Shown here: positions 54,629 through 63,445 of the stretch, in pieces | How positions within the stretch are numbered: position 1 is the stretch's first letter | How the letters are laid out: each line of letters starts with the position of its first letter | DNA from: Sphingosinicella sp. | GTDB lineage: Bacteria > Pseudomonadota > Alphaproteobacteria > Sphingomonadales > Sphingomonadaceae | Direction: 5' to 3' | Assembly: GCF_013911755.1 (NCBI RefSeq) | Contig: NZ_JACESP010000010.1 | Span: 1 to 64,000 of the forward strand | DNA length: 64,000 bases | Notes under the pieces: generated by a model | The model's input: the letters and a program-made list of their open reading frames with translations, nothing else | Told to the model about the DNA's origin: nothing | Databases searched by the model: none | Program-made: the position numbers and the translations under genes

Positions 54629-55395
54629 CCCAGAAGGCGCCGCGACACTTCGGGAAGCAGCGATGGGTCGCCCAGCGCGATGACGCTGCCGTTGCTGTTT
54701 CGGTCGAGGGGACGGCCTTCCCAGTCCGTCATCGAGCCACCCGCACCGATCACGATGGGGGCGAGCGCGGCGAAATCGTGGAGCTTGAGGTTCGCCTCGA
54801 CGACGACGTCGATGTGGCCCGCCGCGACAAGGCCGTAGTTGTAGCAATCCCCACCGTAGACGAGTTGTCCGGCTGCCGCAGCGAGCGCCTCGAAGCGCGC
54901 ACGCTCAGCCGCGTGGAAATACTGCGGACCGGTGGAGGCGATGAGCGCCATCGACAGCGCGGGACAGCGACGCGTGGTGACGGGCGTGCCGTTCAGCGTG
55001 GTCGCCTCGCCCTCCGCGCCCATCCAGCGATCTCGCCCGATCGGCTGATCGATGATGCCGAGCACAGGGCGGCCCTCTTCGAGAAGCGCGACAAGCGTAC
55101 CGAAGATCGGGCGCCCGGCGATGAAGCTGCGCGTACCGTCGATGGGATCGAGTACCCAGACACGCGACGCGCCGGGATTCGAAGCACCGAACTCCTCACC
55201 GACAATGCCGTCGCCGGGGCGCTCGGCTTCGATGAGCGCGCGCATCGCGGTTTCCGCCGCGCGGTCCGCCACCGTGACGGGCGAGGCGTCGCCCTTCGTC
55301 TCGACCTCGACGCGGGCGCGGAACCACGGGCGGATCGCTTCGCCCGCCGCATCGGCAAGCCGGCGCGCGAACGCGAGGTCGTCGGCGCGGCTCAT
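54625..55395 (-). CDS. hisN: inositol monophosphatase-family phosphatase, histidinol-phosphatase type
   Basis: A 256-residue Mg-dependent phosphatase. Metal ligands are in GEEFG (E67-E68), VLDPIDGTRSF (D83 and D86) and KLHDFAALAPI. The GTRSFIAGRPIFGTLVAL stretch matches the HisN branch, which completes histidine biosynthesis; inositol or nucleotide substrates cannot be excluded. It overlaps the AsmA stop by four bases, convergently. Confidence 0.85.
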   Translation of the reverse strand: MSRADDLAFARRLADAAGEAIRPWFRARVEVETKGDASPVTVADRAAETAMRALIEAERPGDGIVGEEFGASNPGASRVWVLDPIDGTRSFIAGRPIFGTLVALLEEGRPVLGIIDQPIGRDRWMGAEGEATTLNGTPVTTRRCPALSMALIASTGPQYFHAAERARFEALAAAAGQLVYGGDCYNYGLVAAGHIDVVVEANLKLHDFAALAPIVIGAGGSMTDWEGRPLDRNSNGSVIALGDPSLLPEVSRRLLG

Positions 55396-55458
55396 GGTTC
55401 GACTTTCCTTGCCGGCACCGCGCGGCTAGCGTGCGCGAAATTGTTCAGGGAATCATGC

Positions 55459-56067
55459 ATGAAGCTCTATATGTCCTACACCTCGCCCTATGCGCGCAAG
55501 GTGCGCGTGTTCGTCCGCGAACTCGACCTTGAGGATGCGGTCGACGAGGTGCCGGTCAATCCGCTCGACGACCCCGACGATCTCGTCTCCGTGAACCCTG
55601 TTTCCAAGATCCCCGCGCTCATCACCGACGACGGTACGTCGGTGCACGACAGCCGCGTCATCCTCGCCTACCTCGCGAGCCTGAGAGACGCGGGCGACCT
55701 CTATCCCGCCCCCGGCGACCCGAAGCGTTGGGCAGCAATGACGCTCGCCGCGCATATCGATGCGATCCTCGACGCCGCCGTTGCGTGGCGCATGGAAACG
55801 CAGCGCCAGCCGGGCGAGCGCTCCATCTTCTGGCAGGGCCGCTGGCGCGGCAAGATCGAGCGCGCGCTCGACGCGCTCCCTGCGATGCTAGACGCCGCGC
55901 CCGCCTATCGCCGCTACGCCGAGATGCTCTCCGTGATCGCACTCGAATATATCGACTTCCGCCATCCCGTACTCGATTGGAAGCGCACGCGGCCCGAGCT
56001 CACGAAGCTCCACGATGACTGGGCCTCGCGCTCTTCGATGGTGGAAACGCAGTTTCCAGCGGCTTGA
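55459..56067 (+). CDS. glutathione S-transferase family protein
   Basis: A 202-residue GST: MKLYMSYTSPYARKVRVFVRE with a Ser/Tyr-rich active start, VNPVSKIPALITDDGTSVHDSRVI for glutathione binding, and a C-terminal helical domain. Third GST-type gene of the window. A ribosome site CAGGGA lies upstream; an overlapping alternative ATG at 55455 is out of frame. Confidence 0.9.
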   Translation: MKLYMSYTSPYARKVRVFVRELDLEDAVDEVPVNPLDDPDDLVSVNPVSKIPALITDDGTSVHDSRVILAYLASLRDAGDLYPAPGDPKRWAAMTLAAHIDAILDAAVAWRMETQRQPGERSIFWQGRWRGKIERALDALPAMLDAAPAYRRYAEMLSVIALEYIDFRHPVLDWKRTRPELTKLHDDWASRSSMVETQFPAA

Positions 56068-56153
56068 TGGTGCATATCGTTTCGGTGCCGGGAATGCTTG
56101 GCCTGCTCGGACTCGGCCTCGCCGGCATCGGAGCGCTACGCCGCCGTCGCTGA
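56067..56153 (+). pseudogene. orphan PEP-CTERM tail (28 residues)
   Basis: An ATG that overlaps the GST stop opens a 28-codon frame ending VPGMLGLLGLGLAGIGALRRRR, i.e. a nearly perfect PEP-CTERM sorting tail with VPGM in place of VPEP, but no signal peptide or body. An intrinsic terminator follows directly. The arrangement suggests the 3' remnant of a deleted PEP-CTERM gene; a fusion/read-through product with the GST frame is not possible because of the TGA. Confidence 0.6.
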
Positions 56154-56177
56154 CCCTCGGCAAGCGAACGAAAATCG

Positions 56178-56207
56178 GGGCGGCCCCTTCCGGGGGTCGC
56201 CCTTTTT
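56178..56207 (+). terminator. rho-independent terminator
   Basis: GGGCGGCCCC, loop TTCC, GGGGGTCGCCC-type stem (one G-T pair), then TTTTT at 56203-56207. It ends the GST/PEP-CTERM-remnant transcript. Confidence 0.85.
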
Positions 56208-56249
56208 CGTCTGGCTGCAATCCGTTATTTTCGGAAACCATACTGCGCG

Positions 56250-56326
56250 TGGTCGGGGAGAGAGGATTCGAACCTCCGGCCCCTGCCTCCCGAAGACAGT
56301 GCTCTACCAGGCTGAGCTACTCCCCG
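56250..56326 (-). tRNA. tRNA-Pro, anticodon CGG
   Basis: Full cloverleaf on the minus strand: acceptor CGGGGAG/CTCCCCG, D-arm with AGCTCAGCCTGGTAGAGC, anticodon stem CTGTC/GGCAG with loop TTCGGGA (anticodon CGG, reads CCG), T-loop GTTCGAATC and an encoded CCA end. 77 bases. Confidence 0.96.
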
Positions 56327-56411
56327 ACGCGCAAGCGATGACCGCTGTGGGCGGAAGCCCTCGGGACAGCGGACGGCGGCTTATAGCGGCGAGGTTTGCA
56401 CCCCGCAAGCC

Positions 56412-57716
56412 TCAGCTTCGTGCCGCCGATATCATCTCGTCGACTGCCACGAATTTCTCGCGCGGGGCGCCGCCGCGCGCCCGCGCCACCTCGGCGGCGT
56501 CGATCTTCTGCCAATCCCGGAATGTGACGATGTCGATGCCCTTTTCGGCCGCGAGCGCATCGAGACCAGCGCGGCCCATCTTGTCCGAGGCCGTTACCTC
56601 CGCCGCGATCAGGTCGGCGATGGCGTAGCCGTCGGGCCGGTTCGTGCCGATCGTGCCGGTGGGGCCGCGCCGCGCCCAGCCGACGCAGTAAAGGCCGGGC
56701 GATATGCGGCCTTCGTCGTTCACGAAGCGGCCGCCGCGCTCGTCGTAGGGCACGCCCGAGATCGGAAGCGTGCGGTAGCCGATGCAGCTGACCACCATGC
56801 CGCAGGGGATGTCGATCATCTCTCCGGTGCCTTCGGCGCGGCCTTCGACGAGGCGGGTGCGTTCGAGGCGGAGCGCTTCCACCCTGCCCTCGCCCAGCGC
56901 CTCGACCGGGCGGAGGAAGTAGTCGAAGTAGACGCGGACGGGCTTGTTCGGGTCGGGGGCGGTGGCGGCGAAGGCGCGCAGGGTGGTGACTACTTTGCGG
57001 AGACCCGGCTCGAGCGCTTCGTCTTCCTCGACGGGCGGGAACACCGCCGGATCGACGACCGGAGAGGCGCGAGCAAGCTCGCCCATCTCACCGACCTCCT
57101 TGGGCGTGAAGCTCACCTGATGCGGGCCGCGGCGGCCGATGATGCGGATCCGCTCCACCTGCGATGTGCCGAGCGCATCGACGGCGTGCTGGACGATGTC
57201 GGCGCCTTCGAATTCCTCCGGCAGCTTCGCAAGGATGCGGGCGCAGTCGATCGCGACATTGCCGTTGCCGATGACGACGACCGTCTCGCTTTCGAGCGGC
57301 GGCGCCAGATCGACGAAATCGGGGTGCCCGTTGTACCAGCCGACGAACGCGGCGGAGCCGAGCACGCCCGGCAGATCCTCGCCCGGGATGCCGAGCGGGC
57401 GATCGGTCGGCGCACCGGTCGCCAGCACCACGGCGTCGTAGAGCCCGAGGAGTTCGGCGACGGAGATGCCGCCGTCGCCCACCGGCACGTTGCCGACGAA
57501 GCGGACATTGTCCGACAGCGCCGTCTTCTCGTAGCGACGCGACACCGCCTTGATCGACTGGTGATCGGGCGCGACGCCCGCGCGGATCAGTCCGAAGGGC
57601 GTGGGCAGCCGGTCGATGATGTCGATACGCACATCGCCGCTGTTGAGCTTCTGGGCGGCTTCCGCTGTATAGTAACCTGCCGGACCCGAACCGACGATCG
57701 CGAGATGAAGCGTCAT
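56412..57716 (-). CDS. FAD-dependent ferredoxin/adrenodoxin-type NADP reductase
   Basis: A 434-residue flavoprotein of the FprA/adrenodoxin-reductase class. FAD-binding VGSGPAGYYTAEAA at the start, YGLIRAGVAPDHQ-like FGLIRAGVAPDHQSIK, NADP-binding VVIGNGNVAIDCARIL near the middle, and the C-terminal GWARRGPTGTIGTNRPDG signature. It supplies electrons from NADPH to ferredoxins or P450 systems; the partner is not in the window. ATG 57716 follows GGGGAAGAG. Confidence 0.93.
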   Translation of the reverse strand: MTLHLAIVGSGPAGYYTAEAAQKLNSGDVRIDIIDRLPTPFGLIRAGVAPDHQSIKAVSRRYEKTALSDNVRFVGNVPVGDGGISVAELLGLYDAVVLATGAPTDRPLGIPGEDLPGVLGSAAFVGWYNGHPDFVDLAPPLESETVVVIGNGNVAIDCARILAKLPEEFEGADIVQHAVDALGTSQVERIRIIGRRGPHQVSFTPKEVGEMGELARASPVVDPAVFPPVEEDEALEPGLRKVVTTLRAFAATAPDPNKPVRVYFDYFLRPVEALGEGRVEALRLERTRLVEGRAEGTGEMIDIPCGMVVSCIGYRTLPISGVPYDERGGRFVNDEGRISPGLYCVGWARRGPTGTIGTNRPDGYAIADLIAAEVTASDKMGRAGLDALAAEKGIDIVTFRDWQKIDAAEVARARGGAPREKFVAVDEMISAARS

Positions 57717-57801
57717 TAAACTCTTCCCCACAGGTCGTTTTTTCCGATGCTAGACTCGCGAGGCGCGATGTAAAGACGCTTTGAGTGGGGGGTCTCGTGT
57801 C

Positions 57802-58458
57802 GTGCTCGTGCTGTCTGGAATCGCCATCATCGTGCTCGGCTTCATGGCCCGGCTCAATCCCCTGCTCGTCGTCGCGATCGCGGCGCTCGCGACGGGCATC
57901 GCCGCCGGTCTCGACCCGGTCGCGGTGGTTTCCGCGTTCGGCAAGGCGTTCAACGACAATCGCTATGTAAGCGTGGTGTGGATCGTGCTGCCGGTGATCG
58001 GGCTGCTTGAGCGCTACGGATTGCAGCAGCGCGCGCGGACGCTGATCGCGGGCCTGAAGGGCGCGACCGTGGGCCGCCTGCTGATCATCTATCTGATCGT
58101 CCGCCAGATCGCCGCCGCGCTCGGGCTGACCTCGATCGCCGGACACGCGCAGACCGTGCGGCCGCTCGTCGCGCCGATGGCGGAGGCGGCGGCGGAAGTG
58201 CAGGGCGGGGGCGATGCGGAGACTCGCGAGGAGGTGAAGGCGATGGCGGCGGCGACCGACAACGTCGGGCTGTTTTTCGGCGAGGACATCTTCATCGCGA
58301 TCGCTTCGATCCTGCTCATCAAGGGCACGTTCGAAACCTACGGTATCATCCTCGCGCCGCTCGAACTCTCGGTCTGGGCGATCCCGACCGCGATCGCGGC
58401 GCTCCTCATCCACGGGGCGCGGCTGATCCTGCTCGACCGGCGGCTGGGCGCACGATGA
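57802..58458 (+). CDS. DUF969 membrane protein
   Basis: A 218-residue polytopic protein of the DUF969 family: GFMARLNPLLVVAIAALATGI at the start, DNRYVSVVWIVLPVIGLLERYG and ALGLTSIAGHAQTVRPLVAPM. Probably GTG 57802 behind a GGGGGG run (longer TTG start at 57781 possible). In other bacteria it pairs with DUF979, as here (ATGA overlap). Likely a two-subunit transporter; substrate unknown. Confidence 0.88.
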   Translation: MLVLSGIAIIVLGFMARLNPLLVVAIAALATGIAAGLDPVAVVSAFGKAFNDNRYVSVVWIVLPVIGLLERYGLQQRARTLIAGLKGATVGRLLIIYLIVRQIAAALGLTSIAGHAQTVRPLVAPMAEAAAEVQGGGDAETREEVKAMAAATDNVGLFFGEDIFIAIASILLIKGTFETYGIILAPLELSVWAIPTAIAALLIHGARLILLDRRLGAR

Positions 58459-59408
58459 TCGGGCTTCCCGCGCTCTACACGTTCGCCGGACTTATATTCG
58501 CAGCCTTCGCGCTCGGCAGCCTGCGCGACCGCAGCAATGCCAAGCGGCTGGGGAATGCTGCATTCTGGGGCCTGCTGTCGCTCAGCTTCCTCGCAGGCGA
58601 TCAACTCGGCGATCTCGGCAACGGCGTGCTGGTGCTCGGCCTCGTCGCGCTCGCGGGCGCAGGCGCGCTCGGCAGCGGTTCGGCGAAGTCGACGAGTCCG
58701 GAAGAACGGACGGCGCTTTCGGCAAAGCTCGGCAACCGGCTGTTCCTTCCAGCGCTCGTCATTCCGGTTGCGGCGCTCGTCGGCACCGCGGCGTTCAAGG
58801 CGATCAGCGTGGGCGGCGAACCGCTCTTTGACCCGAAGCAGGTGACGCTGCTGTCGCTCGGCATCGGGGTCGTGCTCGCGCTTGCCGTCTCCATGCTCTG
58901 GCTGAAGCCGCCGCTGCGCGCGCCGCTTGAGGAAGGGCGGCGCCTGATCGATTCGGTGGGCTGGGCGGCGGTACTGCCGCAGATGCTTGCGGCGCTCGGC
59001 GCGGTGTTCGCGCTGGCGGGCGTCGGCGAGGTGGTGGGCGAGATCGCGGGCGCGCTGATCCCAGATGGCAGCCGGTTTGCAGCGGTCGCGGTGTATGCGT
59101 TCGGCATGGCCGGCTTCACGATGATCATGGGAAACGCCTTTGCCGCCTTCCCCGTCATGGCGGCGGCGATCGGCGTGCCGGTGCTGATCCACGGCATGGG
59201 CGGCAACCCCGCGGTGATCGGCGCGGTTGGGATGCTCGCGGGCTTCTGCGGCACGCTGATGACGCCGATGGCGGCGAACTTCAACATCGTGCCCGCCGCG
59301 CTTCTGGAACTCAAGAATAGGAACGGCGTGATCCGCGCACAGATCGCGACGGCGCTGCCGCTGCTCGCCGTGAACCTCGTCATCATCTATATCTTCGCGT
59401 TCCGATGA
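58455..59408 (+). CDS. DUF979 membrane protein
   Basis: A 317-residue protein with about nine helices, partner of DUF969. Recognisable GDQLGDLGNGVLVLGLVALA, ITLG-like NAFAAFPVMAAAIGVPVLI and the C-terminal LMTPMAANFNIVPAALLELK. It overlaps DUF969 upstream and DUF2891 downstream (ATGA both times), so three proteins are probably made in fixed ratio. Confidence 0.88.
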   Translation: MIGLPALYTFAGLIFAAFALGSLRDRSNAKRLGNAAFWGLLSLSFLAGDQLGDLGNGVLVLGLVALAGAGALGSGSAKSTSPEERTALSAKLGNRLFLPALVIPVAALVGTAAFKAISVGGEPLFDPKQVTLLSLGIGVVLALAVSMLWLKPPLRAPLEEGRRLIDSVGWAAVLPQMLAALGAVFALAGVGEVVGEIAGALIPDGSRFAAVAVYAFGMAGFTMIMGNAFAAFPVMAAAIGVPVLIHGMGGNPAVIGAVGMLAGFCGTLMTPMAANFNIVPAALLELKNRNGVIRAQIATALPLLAVNLVIIYIFAFR

Positions 59409-60373
59409 GTCTTGACCCTCCTCTCGCCGCCCGCTTCGCGCGCATCGCGCTTGGCCACGTGGGGCAGGAATATCCGAACAAGATGGACCATGTGCTCGAC
59501 GGCCCCGCCGACGCGCTGGGGCCGCGCGCGCTGCATCCGATCTTCTACGGCAGCTACGACTGGCATAGCTGCGTGCATAGCTGGTGGCTGCTGCTGACGA
59601 TCCGGCGACTTTTTCCCGATCTGCCCGAGAGCCGGGAGATCGCCGCGCGGGCGGACGCGGCGCTGGCAGCGGCGAACGTCGCGGGTGAGATCGCGTATCT
59701 GGAGCGGCCCTCGTCGGCGGGCTTCGAACGGCCGTACGGCTGGGCATGGCTGTTCGCACTGCACGGCGAGGCCGCGCGCCATGCGGACAAGCGCTGGGGC
59801 GCGGCGCTGGCGCCGCTCGCCGAGGTGTTCGCGTCGCGTTTCAAGAGCTATTTCCCGAAGCAGCTCTACCCGATCCGCAGCGGCACGCACGCGAACACGG
59901 CATTTGCCTTCATTCTTGCGCTGGAGTGGGCGGACACGCACGACGCGGCGATGGCGGCACTGATCCGTGAGCGGGCGGGAACCTATTTCGGGACGGATCG
60001 CGATTGCCCGGCGTGGGAGCCGGGCGGCGACGAATTCCTCTCTTCGACGATGGTCGAAGCGATGTGCATGAAACGCGCGCTCCCCGGCGACGCGTTTGAA
60101 CGCTGGCTCGCGGCTTTCCTGCCGCGCCTTGGCATGGGCGAACCGGCGACGCTGCTTCGCCCCGCCGCCGTGCTCGACCGCAGCGACGGAAAGCTCGTCC
60201 ACCTCGACGGCTTCAACTTCACACGCGCGTGGGGCTGGCGCGAACTCGGCGATGCCGACGCGGCGGCGCGGCACCTCGCCGCGAGCCTGCCGCACATTGA
60301 GGAGGACTACATGGGCTCCCACTGGCTGTGCAGTTTCGCGCTGCTCGCCCTGCATCCGGAAGGACGGACATGA
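59405..60373 (+). CDS. DUF2891 protein
   Basis: A 322-residue soluble protein: HPIFYGSYDWHSCVHSWWLL, PYGWAWLFALHGEAAR, PIRSGTHANTAFAFILALEWA and a C-terminal HWLCSFALLAL. The alpha-helical toroid-like pattern with repeated W/H motifs is typical of DUF2891, sometimes thought to act on sugars or peptides; activity unknown. It sits between a putative transporter pair and a peptidyl-prolyl isomerase in one operon. Confidence 0.88.
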   Translation: MSLDPPLAARFARIALGHVGQEYPNKMDHVLDGPADALGPRALHPIFYGSYDWHSCVHSWWLLLTIRRLFPDLPESREIAARADAALAAANVAGEIAYLERPSSAGFERPYGWAWLFALHGEAARHADKRWGAALAPLAEVFASRFKSYFPKQLYPIRSGTHANTAFAFILALEWADTHDAAMAALIRERAGTYFGTDRDCPAWEPGGDEFLSSTMVEAMCMKRALPGDAFERWLAAFLPRLGMGEPATLLRPAAVLDRSDGKLVHLDGFNFTRAWGWRELGDADAAARHLAASLPHIEEDYMGSHWLCSFALLALHPEGRT

Positions 60374-61242
60374 AGGCTTTTATCCCTCTCGCCTGCCTGC
60401 TCGCAGGCTTTGCGCCGCTCTCGTCGCAGGGGGTGATCGACGCCTCTCGGCAGGAGGAATGGCGGCAACTTGTCCCGGAGAACACGCTCTACATGGACGT
60501 GGGCGGGAGCACGGTGGTGTTCGAGCTGGCGCCAGAGCTGGCGCCGAACACCGTCCGCAATATCCGGACGCTGGTGCGCGAGGGTTTCTTCGACGGGCTC
60601 AGCATCAACCGCGCGCAGGACAATTACGTGGTTCAGTGGGGCGACCCGGACGCGGAAGACCCCGCTAAGCAGCGCAAGCAGGGCATCCCCGCGACGCTTG
60701 CCCCCGAATTCGGCATCCCGGCGGCGGGCACAGCCTTCACGGCGATTCCCGGCCCGGACGGCTTCGGCGAGCCCGGATTCGTGAACGGCTTCGCGGCGAC
60801 GCGCAAGGACGGCGCGGTCTGGGCGACGCACTGCTACGCCGCGCTCGGCGTCGGGCGCGCGGAGGCTGCGGATAGCGGCAACGGCAGCGAGCTTTATGTC
60901 GTGATCGGCCACGCGCCGCGTCACCTCGACCGCAACGTCACGATCGTCGGCCGCGCGATTTCGGGCGTCGAGGCGCTTTCCAGCCTGAAGCGCGGCAGCG
61001 GAGCGCTCGGCTTTTACGAAACGGCGGCCGAGCGCGTACCCATCACGCGCATCCGATTGGGCAGCGACGTGCCCGCAGGCGAGCGCCTCGACATCGAGAT
61101 CATGCGCACCGACAGCGCTTCGTTCGCGCGCTATGTGGACACCCGCGCGCACCGCACGCGCGACGGCTGGTTCGTGCACGAGCCGGGATTCATCGACCTC
61201 TGCAATGTGCGCGTACCGCAGCGCGCGCGTGTCCGGCCCTGA
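60370..61242 (+). CDS. cyclophilin-type peptidyl-prolyl isomerase, exported
   Basis: A 290-residue protein with a signal peptide ([16 protein letters not shown]) and one cyclophilin domain: [74 protein letters not shown]. It catalyses proline isomerisation in the periplasm. A long C-terminal extension past residue 230 lacks a known motif. Overlaps the DUF2891 stop by ATGA, so it is the fourth gene of the operon. Confidence 0.9.
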   Translation: MKAFIPLACLLAGFAPLSSQGVIDASRQEEWRQLVPENTLYMDVGGSTVVFELAPELAPNTVRNIRTLVREGFFDGLSINRAQDNYVVQWGDPDAEDPAKQRKQGIPATLAPEFGIPAAGTAFTAIPGPDGFGEPGFVNGFAATRKDGAVWATHCYAALGVGRAEAADSGNGSELYVVIGHAPRHLDRNVTIVGRAISGVEALSSLKRGSGALGFYETAAERVPITRIRLGSDVPAGERLDIEIMRTDSASFARYVDTRAHRTRDGWFVHEPGFIDLCNVRVPQRARVRP

Positions 61243-61349
61243 ACGCCTGGCCGCAAATAGCTTGTCCGTTCGGTCAATCGGTCGCAGGTGAGCCGCAAGT
61301 ATGGCAGTATAATTCAAAATAATGCTAAAGACGTGAGCAGAAGCGGACA

Positions 61350-61363
61350 TTGACCGGAATCAA
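61350..61363 (+). promoter_or_regulatory. FNR box
   Basis: TTGAC-CGGA-ATCAA, one base off the consensus TTGAT-N4-ATCAA, ends nine bases before the FnrL start codon. Autoregulation, probably repression, is expected. Confidence 0.7.
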
Positions 61364-61372
61364 GTCCGGCAC

Positions 61373-62089
61373 ATGGAGCGGTGGTTGACCAAAGTTTGCG
61401 AAGATTGCGTTGTTCGCGACCGGTCGCTGTGCGGCACGCTCGATGACGCCGCGCTGACGGAAATGTCGCGCCTGGGGCGCAGGCGCAAGCTTGCCGCGGG
61501 CGAGTCGCTGCAGTTCGAGGGCGATGACAACATCCTGTGCGCGAACGTGCTGGGCGGTGTGCTGAAGCTCAGCTCGCTCACCCCTTCGGGCGACGCGCAG
61601 ACCGTCGGGCTGCTTTACCCTGCCGACTTCATCGGGCGACCCTACGCCGACACGGTGGACCACGACATCACCGCGCTGACCGAAGCCGAGGTGTGCATCT
61701 TCGCGCGCGCGCCGTTCGAGCGCATGATGGCGGAGAACATGCAGCTTGAACGTCAGCTGCTCGAACGCACGCTGAGCGAGCTTGAACGCAGCCGCCGCTG
61801 GCTGCTGTTCCTGGGCCGCAAGAGCGCGAGCGCGCGGCTCGCGGGGCTGCTCATCGATATCGACCGGCGCATGGCGCAAACGGGCTGCGGCGCCGACCTC
61901 GGCGTCGGCCAGTTGATCCAGCTTCCGCTGACCCGCACCGAAATGGCGGACGTGCTCGGCCTTACCATCGAGACGGTGAGCCGCGAACTCGGCAAGCTGA
62001 AGGACGCGGGTGTGATCGCCACCGAAGGCCGCCGCGGCCTCCGCATCCTGAAACCGGCCGCGCTCAAGACCATCATGGACAGCGAATAG
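61373..62089 (+). CDS. fnrL: Crp/Fnr-family oxygen-sensing regulator, FnrL-like
   Basis: A 238-residue regulator. C9, C12, C20 (CEDCVVRDRSLC, spacing C-x2-C-x7-C) and a fourth Cys, probably C108 in AEVCIFARA, can hold an oxygen-labile [4Fe-4S] cluster. cNMP-type beta-roll in the middle, dimer helix (QLLERTLSELERSRRW) and HTH with LTRTEMADVLGLTIETVSRELGKL, where E-xx-SR matches FNR-type TTGAT recognition. It should govern microaerobic genes. Confidence 0.9.
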   Translation: MERWLTKVCEDCVVRDRSLCGTLDDAALTEMSRLGRRRKLAAGESLQFEGDDNILCANVLGGVLKLSSLTPSGDAQTVGLLYPADFIGRPYADTVDHDITALTEAEVCIFARAPFERMMAENMQLERQLLERTLSELERSRRWLLFLGRKSASARLAGLLIDIDRRMAQTGCGADLGVGQLIQLPLTRTEMADVLGLTIETVSRELGKLKDAGVIATEGRRGLRILKPAALKTIMDSE

Positions 62090-62093
62090 GCGC

Positions 62094-62723
62094 CTATTCG
62101 GACTGCTTGCGGTAGGTGAGGCGCCCGTTGCCGCGCAGCATCACCAGATCATCGCCTTCGACGACGAGCGGCTGGTCCTTGAACGGGGGCTGGCCGAGGC
62201 TGTTCGGAACGAGGCGGAAGGTGAGATCGTTCGCCCCAGCGAGATCGACCGGGAACGGCGCCGACAGGAAATCGAAAACGCCGAGCCCGAGCCGGAGCGA
62301 CGTAACGCGAATCCCTTCCCCGAGGCTCGGCATGTAGCCGTAGGACTGCGTATAGCCCTGAACCTCCTGGCCTTCCGCGAGCGTCAGGATCACGTCCACG
62401 GGCCAGCTCATCGGCGAACCGTCCGGCCCCGTCACCTGCACGCGGAGCGGAAACTCTGCACTGCGCGTCGCCGAGACCGGCTCGAAGACGGGCGACTTCC
62501 ATTCGGGCTCGGTGGTGAGCAGGATGCGGTTGCCGTCGCGCACCCAGCGGCCCTCCCCCACCTCGTCGAGCGCACCGTAGGTAAGGCCGTAGCGGAAGCG
62601 ACCATCGGCGGTGAGTTCGAGGCCCGAAGCGGCCTCGCGAACGCCTTCGAGACGGTAGACGCCCTCGACCCCCGCAAACGCGGGTGAGGCGGCCAGGAGC
62701 AGCAGGGCTGCGAGGCTTTTCAT
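62094..62723 (-). CDS. exported protein of unknown function
   Basis: A 209-residue secreted protein with signal peptide SLAALLLLAASPAFA. The mature part is beta-rich: GVYRLEGVREAASGLELTA, RYGLTYGALDEVGEGRWVRDG, LRVQVTGPDGSPMSWPVDV. No family recognised. It overlaps the upstream DUF2238 gene by ATGA. Confidence 0.7.
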   Translation of the reverse strand: MKSLAALLLLAASPAFAGVEGVYRLEGVREAASGLELTADGRFRYGLTYGALDEVGEGRWVRDGNRILLTTEPEWKSPVFEPVSATRSAEFPLRVQVTGPDGSPMSWPVDVILTLAEGQEVQGYTQSYGYMPSLGEGIRVTSLRLGLGVFDFLSAPFPVDLAGANDLTFRLVPNSLGQPPFKDQPLVVEGDDLVMLRGNGRLTYRKQSE

Positions 62724-63337
62724 GTTCGTCTCCCGAAAAGAAAGTGCGCGGCGAGCGCGAGCGCTGCCCCCGCCACAGCGAGCGCGCTGTCCTTGTGCGC
62801 ATCGAAGACATCGCCCTGCGTGCCCATGAACGCAAGACCGAGATCGGGCGCCACGACAAGCATCGCCGCCCATTCGAGCAGTTCGTAGATCGTGGAGAGC
62901 GCCGCGATCCACATCCAGGCCGACAGATGGGTCCATACCCGGCCCGCCGCACCAAAGTGCGCCACGGTTTCCCGCATGGGCAGAGCAAGCAGCAGACCGA
63001 AGAGAAGGTGTACGAGCCGGTCGTAGGGATTGCGGACCGTGCCGCCGAGCTCTTTCAGCCAGAAGCCGAAAGGCGCTTCGGAATAGGTGTAGTGCGCGCC
63101 GTAGACATGCGCGGCGAGGAACAGGAACACCGCCAGCGTCGAGAGGCGCGAGAAGCCGACGCGGCGGTCGAGCCACACGAAGATCGGCAGACCCGCGAAG
63201 ACCAGCAGGTTTTCAAGCAGCCAGTCCTCCCGATAACTCGGCGCAACGGCAAGCCAGCCCCACAACACGGCGAAACCGGCGACCAGCGGCGCGCGGACCG
63301 AATCGCGAAAAAATCCATATTGGGGGCAAGCGTTCAT
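62720..63337 (-). CDS. DUF2238 membrane protein
   Basis: A 205-residue protein with about six helices of the DUF2238 (YjdF-like) family: VYGAHYTYSEAPFGFWLKELGG, NPYDRLVHLLFGLLLALPMRE and YELLEWAAMLVVAPDLGLAFMGTQGDVFDAHKD. Function unknown. First gene of a two-gene operon with the secreted protein. Confidence 0.88.
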   Translation of the reverse strand: MNACPQYGFFRDSVRAPLVAGFAVLWGWLAVAPSYREDWLLENLLVFAGLPIFVWLDRRVGFSRLSTLAVFLFLAAHVYGAHYTYSEAPFGFWLKELGGTVRNPYDRLVHLLFGLLLALPMRETVAHFGAAGRVWTHLSAWMWIAALSTIYELLEWAAMLVVAPDLGLAFMGTQGDVFDAHKDSALAVAGAALALAAHFLFGRRT

Positions 63338-63445
63338 GCCGCGCGCGAATCAAGCCAGATGATTGTAAAAACAAAGCTTGCACGGGAACGTGCAGGGGTC
63401 AAAAGCAGAAAAAAGTCGGCAGCAGGTCGGCAAACGTCGGGGTGA

